Shown: one piece after another, positions 21,928 to 31,400 of the stretch
Position numbering within the stretch: the stretch's first letter is position 1
Layout: every line of letters begins with the position of its first letter
From: Adiantum capillus-veneris
Taxonomy: Eukaryota > Streptophyta > Polypodiopsida > Polypodiales > Pteridaceae
Direction of reading: 5' to 3'
Assembly: GCA_014529385.2 (NCBI GenBank)
Contig: CM043964.1
Location: forward strand, 3,683,997-3,747,996
Length of the DNA: 64,000 nucleotides
Position numbers and translations under genes: made by a program
The notes under the pieces: model-generated
What the model saw: only the letters and a program-made list of their open reading frames with translations
What the model was told of the DNA's origin: nothing
Database searches by the model: none

Positions 21928-22452
21928 GAAGACCCCGTGCTAGAATATCGAAAGTTCCAAGTGTTTAAGCTTATTTACGAACAAGTTCGACGATCCCCAG
22001 TTTACCAATTCAGGCGAGATGTCATGGAGATGCTGCTGAAGGTTCATACACCGCACTCCACTAGCATCGATAGAGGATGGGGGCTCGATTGGACACATGA
22101 AGGAGGGGTTTACTACATCAACGCTCGGAAGCTAGGATGCCTGGCTGCCGATTTGAACAAAATAAGTTGGCGAGAAGAATTGAGGGTGGTGCAGATATTC
22201 TACTTGTTGCCTGCACGTACGGACATGACTGTCTCTGACGGCACCAATCAAACCCTCAACGAGTGGCTTTTGGAGAAGGTCACTAATGTAATCCCAGCAA
22301 ACAGAGTTAGAACTTTTGGAGTACCAAAAGAATTATCCCAACTCGACACCATAGTTTACTATCCACTCAAAGATGAGTATAGGAACTACTTCACGAATGA
22401 AGTAGAGTATCATGTGAACCTGACAACGCAACTTGCTAGGCGTATCTTATAA
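21928..22452 (+). CDS. Unknown ORF-X (inferred exon 2), unit 1
   Basis: 175 codons open from the acceptor at 21927 to TAA at 22450-22452, with no nearby ATG at the start of the open frame; it begins EDPVLEYRKFQVFKLIYEQ. It contains RGWGLDWTHEGGVYYINAR and VSDGTNQTLNEWLLEKV. No family was recognised, and it does not look like gag, protease, RT, RNase H or integrase. It is almost identical to the unit-2 copy (26767-27282), with differences only near the N-terminus. Two AATAAA-type signals follow (22519-22540), as in a gene 3' UTR. A captured host exon or an accessory retroelement protein are both possible. Confidence 0.6.
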   Translation, partial: EDPVLEYRKFQVFKLIYEQVRRSPVYQFRRDVMEMLLKVHTPHSTSIDRGWGLDWTHEGGVYYINARKLGCLAADLNKISWREELRVVQIFYLLPARTDMTVSDGTNQTLNEWLLEKVTNVIPANRVRTFGVPKELSQLDTIVYYPLKDEYRNYFTNEVEYHVNLTTQLARRIL

Positions 22453-22654
22453 GCATTCCAAAAGCCATGTAATATATTGATCATGAGTTATCCTAAACCT
22501 TGAGGGATTTTGATTGTAATAAATTTTCATCAATAAATTGTTTTTGTCTCTGAGTCTGTGTCTCTTGATAAAGTGCGATCTTGAATTTTATTTAAGTTTC
22601 GTGTCTATTTGAACTCCAAGTAATCGTATCAAGAATCTCATGTAAGCCATGTAG

Positions 22655-23601
22655 GCACCGCCTGCTGCTCTCTACTCGACGGCGCAGGAAAAGAAGCTCC
22701 TTCTTAAGCAAGCCCAACCTCCACTCTTTAAGGGCGAGGGGGCAAATGTGGAAAGAGATGCGAAAGTATGGATGGAGGCTATGGACGACTATTTCGAAGC
22801 TGCGGGAACCCAACCCGTGATCAAACCATGCTTGCGATGTTCTGCTTGTCTGGCGATGCCAAGATATGGTGGAAGCAACATTGCAGGGACTTGGATATCA
22901 AGGGATCTTCCCAGTCATGGGAAGACATCAAGGCTGCTGTGATGGAGCCATACTTACCACCCGCTCACAAAGCCTTGAAGATGAATGAGTTTTTCTCACT
23001 TCGACAGCTGACTTCTTCCGTCAAAGAATACTACTCGAAGTTCGTCACACTTCGGAGATATGCTCCTATGATGACATTGGAGCAGCAAGTAGCACGGTTC
23101 TGCCAACGACTCATCGACCCCTTGAACAACCGACTAGAAGCTCTCAGGCCAGCAACTCTGCAAGATGCCTTGCTAAGGGCCAAAACGTTAGCTAAAGAGA
23201 TTCAGAGGACTACGCAAGATAGTCAATACTATTTGTCAAAGACGGCTAGGCCAGACAACTGGAGTAACAGACCAATCAACCCTGCATACGACCATCGTCC
23301 GGTAGTAGCTACTACGGCAACTACCGAGTTTCCCAATATAAGATGCTTTGAGTGCCAGGAGTATGGACATTACAAAAGCCAATGTCCAAAAAGGATTTCC
23401 CAAACATCCGGTGCTAATAATGTACCTCTGAACGTCAACGGGAGAGGTCAACCAAATGGAAAAGGAGGCTGAGGAAGAGGAAACATAGGACAAGGAAGCG
23501 GAGCTTTTGCTAATGCCGCAGTGAGACAACCAACTGTGGGTGACGAAGCTGATGAGAGAGCAGCTCTGTATGCTGCAACTGCTAATCCTAGTGAGCAATA
23601 A
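22655..23601 (+). pseudogene. gag: Gag, unit 1 (frameshift and in-frame TGA)
   Basis: Ty3/gypsy capsid/nucleocapsid precursor. The frame opens after an acceptor-like CATGTAG and reads APPAALYSTAQEKK, then ERDAKVWMEAMDDYFEAAGT. Near 22805-22820 it shifts frame and continues SGDAKIWWKQHC, FCQRLIDPLNNRLEALRP, and a zinc knuckle CFECQEYGHYKSQC (about 23347-23388). A TGA at 23470-23472 interrupts a GR-rich tail that ends NPSEQ and TAA at 23599-23601. The same frameshift is present in unit 2. Directly downstream is a short integrase-N-terminus-like remnant (23602-23715). Confidence 0.8.
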
Positions 23602-23715
23602 TTCAAGCACCCGGATCTGATCAAAGTTCAACAGAATAAGACGCATAAAGCTAAAGACTATTCTAATATCAAAGGATATCTTTACTTTAGACAAAGGATA
23701 TATGTACCTAAGTAG
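23602..23715 (+). pseudogene. Remnant of integrase N-terminal linker after gag, unit 1
   Basis: In frame after the gag stop the DNA reads FKHPDLIKVQQNKTH then YSNIKGYLYFRQRIYVPK and a stop. This resembles the segment just before the integrase zinc finger in Ty3/gypsy pol. It suggests an internal deletion joined the gag end to pol close to integrase, removing protease, RT and RNase H. Polypurine tract TTGGGGAGAA (23774-23783) follows before LTR2. Confidence 0.5.
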
Positions 23716-24295
23716 TTAGCATAGAGTTTATCCAGATGTATTCTTGAGATGAGAACATCTCAAATTTTTCACATTGGGGAGAATGTAAGGTCTCCGACCC
23801 CGAGCTAAAAGAACACCATTGTACCATGAAACAATCATAATGGAAAAAGTTATCATTTTTAGCAGTTTTCCAAAATCTGTCAATGCCATGATGTTTAGAA
23901 TGTCATAAAGCTTCCAAAAGTGAATTAAATAATTTTTGTGGAAAATTTCCAAAAATAGTAAGTTTTTGGTCACCCGAACCGTCAATTTTGACCGTCTCAT
24001 AAAACTGCACCCGTACCCCAAATTTGAAAAAAATGCATTTTCGGACACTGAGGGCTGCTAAATATGGCAGGTACCCAGGTTAATATACCTTAGTTAGAGC
24101 TTAGTATAGCAAGTTCCGGCATTAAATTCTTATTCATATTGCCCGTCTTAGGTTAAAATTAAATTTTCCTAAAGTTGTGCGGGGAGGCACCGGGACTTGG
24201 GGGCCTGTGTGGGAACTGGCTCCAGGCCAGTGCAGACTGAGTTTGGCAGTAAGAGGGCGCCCTCACACACTCACAGGGCTCGTGGTCTACTTTCC

Positions 24296-24403
<108 letters not shown>

Positions 24404-25445
24404 CTAAGTGAGCTCTTGAGCAGGTTGGGACACTTGGTAAGTATGCAACTAGAGCTGCCATGCATGAAGTGACTATTCCTCAGATGCATATAGCAGGCAA
24501 ATTCGAATTTTTCAGCTTGTGAGCCTATATAAGAGCATGCTCACACACACACACAAGCACACATATATGCTCACACACACACACACACTAAGTACACACA
24601 CACACTCTTACACACACACACACCTTGAGGAGGTGCTACCGGCAGACATAGTCTTTGGAAGAGGAGCTAGGAGGGAACGTGCTGCCTGTTTCTTGTCTCA
24701 AGGAGAGCCTTGCATCAGAATGTTGAGAGGAATTCAGCCATAACCTCGGTAATTTTCGATTTAATTCATGCTTGTTGTAATTCCCTCTCTAATATCCTCT
24801 TAATTCCGCATCTAGTATGCATAATCATAGTCAAAATACTCATTAGATACTCTCTAATTCTTCGTATCTATGATCTATTGCATAAATCTTAATCTAATTT
24901 ATAAACATGCAAACAATTAGTCACTCTTAATCATAGTTTAATGCATGTTTAAGGAATCATCCACTAGTCACCGTTGTGATTAAAAATCAAGTCAGCTTTG
25001 AGGTGGGAAGGGTCCATTGCATTCTATTACTCCATAATGTGTAAATAATTAAATTAGAATCAATTGCTCATGGATCATGATTTAATCAGGGAAAATTAAT
25101 CCATCATTAATCATTAGGAAGGGAGAAATCCTCTCATCTATGCATACAGTAAATCTGCAATTCTCTACTTACATTAAGAAGTGATTAAGCACGTCTATTT
25201 CATCTCTAGTAGAATTGATTAAGTAAAAGTATGAATTTCATAATTATCTAAGCCAAGTAATTAACCTTAGGGTCTATTTCCATAGAGCAAGTATGGTGCT
25301 ATCGGGATTCTCTATGTTTTGAAGTAAGTCTAACCTCTCGTACAAGGGGATTTGCTTATTGAAACTAATCTGTCATCATGGTTGTATGTTACTCTCGAAT
25401 GTTAGCTCTCTTTTTCCAAGTTGTCAATTAAGTAGTGAGTATAAA

Positions 25446-25586
25446 ATGGCCCCGGTAAAGAGAACTCGTTTCGATGGTTCCCACGACCGCGAGGCGAGGA
25501 CAAGCAACACTAATGGAAAGGGAAAATCTCCCTTGGTCGACCAAGTACCGGCCATCTCACAGAGCAATGACGAGGAAATTGTGGAG
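25446..25586 (+). CDS. LTR-embedded coding exon 1, copy in LTR2
   Basis: 47 codons from ATG, starting MAPVKRTRFDGSHDRE and ending NDEEIVE, then GAG|GTAGGTAAAG at 25587, a stronger donor match than in LTR1. A phase-matched acceptor lies at 26761-26766 ahead of ORF-X of unit 2. The inferred intron is 1180 bp and contains the LTR end and the primer-binding site. Confidence 0.55.
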
Positions 25587-25903
25587 GTAGGTAAAGTTTT
25601 AATTCAAGTTTGTTAAAGCAACATTGCATTCAATAAGGTAGGATGAAAAACACATTTCTCAACATGTTGGAAATCAACGAAAACCACGGCATTTAAATTA
25701 ATTGTATTTTATATTCAAGTAGGAAAGAATGCTTTCGGAATATACTGTCTGAAGTAGGAAAGATTGGTTGCTAGGGAAAATTTAGCTCAGCTAGTTCATT
25801 TTCAATTCCAATGTTGATCTAGTCCGAACCCCCTCTTGATCACAGGGGACAACTCGCGAAGTTATTTCGCAGGAGCTAGAGTTCCTGGTTAAGGGCTCTT
25901 GAA

Positions 25904-25985
25904 TCCACGACTGTTGGTTAAGCGGTGGATATCCACGACTGCTGGTTAAGCGATGGAAGTCCACGACTGCTGGTTAAGCAGTGGA
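25904..25985 (+). repeat. 30-bp minisatellite, three copies (LTR2)
   Basis: Three copies of the CCACGACTGYTGGTTAAGC unit; LTR1 has two. Confidence 0.85.
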
Positions 25986-26766
25986 CAACCTAGTTGTATG
26001 GGCAACTAGGCGACAACGGGTGGAGTAAACACTCGCTGGGGGATTTGGTGCCTTCAGAGCATTGGAACTTTAAATGAATGAGTTTTTGAGTGAATTTTTA
26101 CTAGAATTACTGTCTTGGTGCCGCTTTGCAATACTGGTTGAAGGGCTGTATTAAAGAACTTGTGAATCGAAAAAATAAACAAAGAACTTATATGTTGAAC
26201 AACCATTGTGGTAGTAATTAGGTAATAAAGGAAGTGTGAGTATGGGGTGGAAAGTGGGGGCTTGACTTGGGTTGCCAATGCCTATGAGAAGGGTGGTCCC
26301 GATTGGTCGGGAACTCTTCGTCCCCATAGTGTTATAAATCGACACTCATTGCCCCAAGAGCGGCGAAGCCTCAAGTGTATGTGCCTCTGATACATGGGGA
26401 AAAAGGCACTCGGGACTTCTCTTCTCTTGGAAGCTGGATCTTAGGATCGCTAGATAAGTTAATCACGCTTCCCCTATGGGGTGGAGCTAGATCTCGATGC
26501 TAGTAGGCTCGAACTCGACTCACTTTGTGATGAGACATCGTCCGCTAGATGAACCATAAACCACTTTGTATGCTTCCGCTGTAGATCTAGTGGCCACCAG
26601 GTTTACCATCAGATCCGTCGTTTGAGACGACAAGGTGAGGACCTCACACCTGGTATCAGAGCTAAGCTTAGGTTAGATTGGGAAATAAAGTCGTATTGTT
26701 TGAATATTTAAAAGGAACTAAGGGTATATAGGTAGCTGATCCGAATTCCTTGCATTGGTGTTGCAG

Positions 26767-27282
26767 GAAGACCCCGTGCTAGAATATCGGAAGTTCCAAG
26801 TGTTTGAGCTTAGTTACGAACAAGCTCGACGATCCCCAGTTTACCAATTCAGGCGAGATGTCATGGAGATGCTGCTGAAGGTTCATACACCGCACTCCAC
26901 TAGCATCGATAGAGGATGGGGGCTCGATTGGACACATGAAGGAGGGGTTTACTACATCAACGCTCGGAAGCTAGGATGCCTGGCTGCCGATTTGAACAAA
27001 ATAAGTTGGCGAGAAGAATTGAGGGTGGTGCAGATATTCTACTTGTTGCCTGCACGTACGGACATGACTGTCTCTGACGGCACCAATCAAACCCTCAACG
27101 AGTGGCTTTTGGAGAAGGTCACTAATGTAATCCCAGCAAACAGAGTTAGAACTTTTGGAGTACCAAAAGAATTATCCCAACTCGACACCATAGTTTACTA
27201 TCCACTCAAAGATGAGTATAGGAACTACTTCACGAATGAAGTAGAGTATCATGTGAACCTGACAACGCAACTTGCTAGGCGT
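26767..27282 (+). CDS. Unknown ORF-X (inferred exon 2), unit 2, cut by the Tat-like insertion
   Basis: Same protein as 21928-22452, starting EDPVLEYRKFQVFELSYEQ. It is open up to LARR, where the Tat-like element inserted at 27283. The missing last codons, stop and AATAAA signals resume at 36008-36120. A longer open frame running into the inserted LTR (to 27519) is a chance fusion. Almost all differences from unit 1 fall in the first 20 residues, which suggests recent duplication, gene conversion or selection. Confidence 0.6.
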
Positions 27283-28422
27283 TGTGAGCGGGATGAAAAC
27301 ACACACAGCGCCTCTATAACGACCCGACACACACTCTTGGGAAGATACACACACACACTATGGGGCACCACTCGGCTTACACAACACACCTGGCCGAGAC
27401 AGGGAACACACCTCTGGAGTGAGAGGAGAGAGACTATCCACTTGCCCACTCCACACAAACACACACACACACACACACCCAAAAACTCAGCTCAAAAGAG
27501 GAGAATTTCTGATGTTTAGATACAAATGAGCTTGGGCCAACACCAATGGGGCAAACAGCTCACACAATATGGGTAAAATAAGCCAGATACAATCACAAAC
27601 TGGAGCAGAAACTGCGCTCATAGGAGAAACTTACACAAAAAAACAGCAGGAAAAGAGTGAGGAATTTGGCAAAATGGACAGCGCCATCGCGTCCGGAACG
27701 GCCCAAAACCCCAGTCTACAATGTCAAAGTGCTCAAATCCGACCTCGGATGAGCAGTTTACGGCCAAAACAGGCTCCAAAATGAGCAAAAACACACCTGC
27801 GGCTGTTCCTCCTCTCTTCTCCACGTTTTTTCTGGTCTTCTCTCTCTTTTTTCAGTTCCCACACTTAGCTTTATTAGTTGGGCACCCTTGGCCTTTTAGA
27901 TGACCTCAAACGGACCCCGAACAGGCCAAAAACTGACCTCGCAGTGCATAGTTGTCACCTTTTTGCATCATTCACACACCTGGCACTCAGCTTTTTTCCA
28001 ATAATGCATCTCTCCACCACGTGAAGTGGCCCCAAAAAAAAGGTCCTCATGATGACCTTTCTGCATAATTCTCACAAGCAAACACCCACGTTGTGTCCGT
28101 CCTCATCTGCGTGCAAATATTGACCTCGTTCGCCCTCCTGACGCCACTAGATGCCATCTGACGCACCTGCTGACCTCACGTCGTCGGCCCGCGGATAGCT
28201 TCCTCGAGAAGTTTTACGCGCTACCAACTCCTCCTTATTGTAGAAAAACACAATGGTACTGGTAACGATGAAAATCGATGCACTATGTACATGCTGTCCT
28301 ACCTGTACACATGTGGGCCCCACGTAACCACCTGGCTCTGGAAAATGGGCAATACTTTATTTGATGTACCATGCATGGGTATGTACATATGCGCAATCCC
28401 TTGCTCCAAAAAACTCCTGACA
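27283..28422 (-). repeat. Tat-like element, 3' LTR
   Basis: On the minus strand starts TGTCAGGAG and ends CCGCTCACA. It is preceded on the minus strand by a weak purine-rich tract (AGGGGATGGGCAAAT, about 28425-28440). It matches 34869-36007. Confidence 0.95.
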
Positions 28423-28450
28423 TAATTTGCCCATCCCCTAGCCTGCTAGA

Positions 28451-31400
28451 TCATTCATGATCAGCAGCAGCAAAGAGAGATATGAGACTCGCCGCATCAC
28501 AAGTCTCCTCATCCTTCACCAACATTTCTTGCTCCACCGACAACTCATCTTGTTCCACCATCATCAATCTAGCATGATACAATTTAAGACGCAATCCATT
28601 TACCCTTGACTTATGTAGAACACCATCTAGGTTAGCCAGCTGATATGTGCCATTTGGAAAACACTCTACTACCTTGAAAGGGCCTTCCCACTTAATTTGA
28701 AACTTCTTTTGGAAGGTGTTGTCCAGCTTACTGTTGTAGCGCAAAACCAAGTCATGTTGCTTGATACCCTTACTTTTGACCTTTTCATTTAGCTTTGTCA
28801 AAGCCTTATCCTGCATCTGCCCATAATGTTCCAATGCGCTCATCCTATCCAACTGGACCTCTTGTAGCTGCAAGAGCCTTTCTTTGAATGCATCACTAGG
28901 CGGCCCAAGCAACTTCTCTAACATCTTGACCGCAGGCAACTCTACCTCCACAGGCAATAGTGCTTCCTTTCCATACACCAAATGAAATGGAGTAAACCCT
29001 GTACCTGTCTTCACCGAAGTACGGTAAGCCCATAATGCACTAGGCAATTCCAAATCCCAATTCTTTCCTTGGTGCTCTGTCACTTTAGAAAGAATTTGTA
29101 CCAACTCACCATTGAACCTTTCATTTAAGCCATTACACTGCGGGTAATAAGGAGTGGTATGCTGGTGCCTAATCTTCATCTTTGTGCATAAGAAGTCTAG
29201 CAGTTTAGCTCTAAAGCCAGGCCCCTTATCTGAAAGTAACTCCAATGGCACCCCAAACTTGCAACATATTTCATCATACACAAATTTTGCCACATCCTTT
29301 GCAGTGATCTGTTTTACTGCTATAGCCTCTGCCCATCTAGAAAGATAGTCCACTGCCGTCAAGATATAGCTTTTGCCCCTGCTTGTGATAGGTAACGGGC
29401 CTATTGCATCAATCCCCCACTTTTCAAACACATCAAACGCCATAATGGTTTTTCGTAGCTCTGGCTTCAACACTCTCTTCCCAAATGCTTGACACCTATT
29501 GCAAGACCTACACCAATGGTGAACATCCTTGTGCAAACTAGGCCATACATACCCCTCTTGCAAAATCTTATGCAAGGTGATCTTTAGAGCAAAATGGCCA
29601 CCACATGCGCCTTCGTGATTCTCTTCCAACACTCTGTAAAGCTCCTCCCGCCAAGGTACACGTCTCAACACGAGATCAGCCCCTTTCATGTATAAGACAT
29701 CACCAATCAATTTGTACCTGTATGCTCTACGCACAAAGCCATACTTCTTAGACTTCTGAATCTCCTTTGGAATGATTCCTGTTAGCAAAAACTCCTCTTC
29801 TTGAGCCAAACTTTCCCGGCCATGATAAAGAGGTAAAGTGGTCCTCAACACAAATAGCTCCCCAATCATGCCTTGAGCTGCTTCATGTGCCTCTCCATTT
29901 AGAGCACGTTCAATGTGTCTGATACTCCATGCTTCAAACTTTTTTAACAGGCCTTTAATTCTGAAGCACATTTCCTTCAATGAGGTGTTCTTGCTCTTCC
30001 ACACACCCAACACTTGCTTCACCACTAACAAGGCATCACCTTTTATGCTCAACCTTCGAACCCCATGCTTCAAACAAATGTGTAATCCGGCTTCCAATGT
30101 AGCATATTCAGCCTCATTGTTACTATGAGCATCCAATTTGAACCCTCTCTTGCATACTAGCTTCCCCTCTGGATCATAAAGTGCTATACCCCCTGAAGCT
30201 GCATCATGGCTCTTTCTGTATGAACCATCAAAGAACAACACATGTGCATTGCTGATCTGTGGCACTTCTTCAACTACCTTTCTCACCACCTCTTCCTTAA
30301 CAATAAGGGGATTCTCCTTGTAGGTCAACAAATCAGCTAGGGTAGCCCTTGTACTATCTTCCACTAGAAAAGAGAACTCAAACTCTTGCAGCTCAATTAC
30401 CCATTTCTTCACCACATTTGACATGTTAATACCATTAATTAACTGTGGCAAAAAGGCATAACTTGTCAAGAAAACAAAAGGCCGTGGTAGCAAGTAATGA
30501 CGAAATCGTCGACAAGCAAATATTACACTAGCCATCACTAGCTCTACTTCCGATAACTTTCTCTCCGCTACCAACTTCACTCGGCTTGCACAATACACTG
30601 GCCTCATATAATGGCTGCCCTTCCCCTTTTGCAATAGCATGGCTCCAATGGCATCATCCCCTACTGATGGATTTACATAAAAAACTTTCTCCCAATCAGG
30701 AGCCTGCATGGCTGACAACCCCCCTAACACCTCTTTCACCTCTTGAAACACTTCTTCACACTTGTCATCCCATTGCAATGGATCATGCTTTGCCACTTGT
30801 TGTAATGGATAAAGAAGCTGCGAAGACAATGGAATAAACCGTGCCATGTACTTCACTTTGTGTATAAAGGTTGCCAATTGCTTTGTACTCATAGGTGATG
30901 GAAGAAGAATAATAGACTTCACCTTATCTGGATCAGCCTCAATGCCATTTTCTGACACCATATGGCCCAATAACTTCACCCTTGGCTGTGCTAGATGACA
31001 TTTCTTTGGATTTAGTTGTCCTCCACATTCATCATATCTAGCGAATACCATCTGCAGCTTCTCATGGTGTTCAGCCCTACTGCTATAGACACAGAAGTCA
31101 TCCATAAAAGCTTTAACACAACTACCAATGAATGGTTCCAACACCCAATTTGCTCTCTCTTGATAGAAGGAAGGTCCATTTGACAACCCAAATGGCAATA
31201 CTGTGTAGCAATAGCAGCCCCATGGCGTAATAAAAGTTGTCTTTGTGCGGTCTTTAAGAGCAATCTTCAATTGAAAATAGCCTGAAAAACCATCACACAC
31301 ACTGTACCTCTCATAACCTGCCACTGAATCCAAGATCTGATCGATGAATGGAAGAGGATATGGGTTCTTCTTTGTGGCTGCGTTTAAGGGCTTAAAATCT

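Noticed and set aside
27283-27519. Extension of ORF-X into Thr/His-rich sequence
   Set aside because: Produced by the inserted Tat-like LTR continuing the frame by chance; unit 1 ends the protein with a stop at 22452.
27569-27903. Short ORFs repeated exactly at 35155-35489
   Set aside because: They lie within the identical LTRs of the Tat-like element and overlap on both strands; identity reflects the LTR, not coding.
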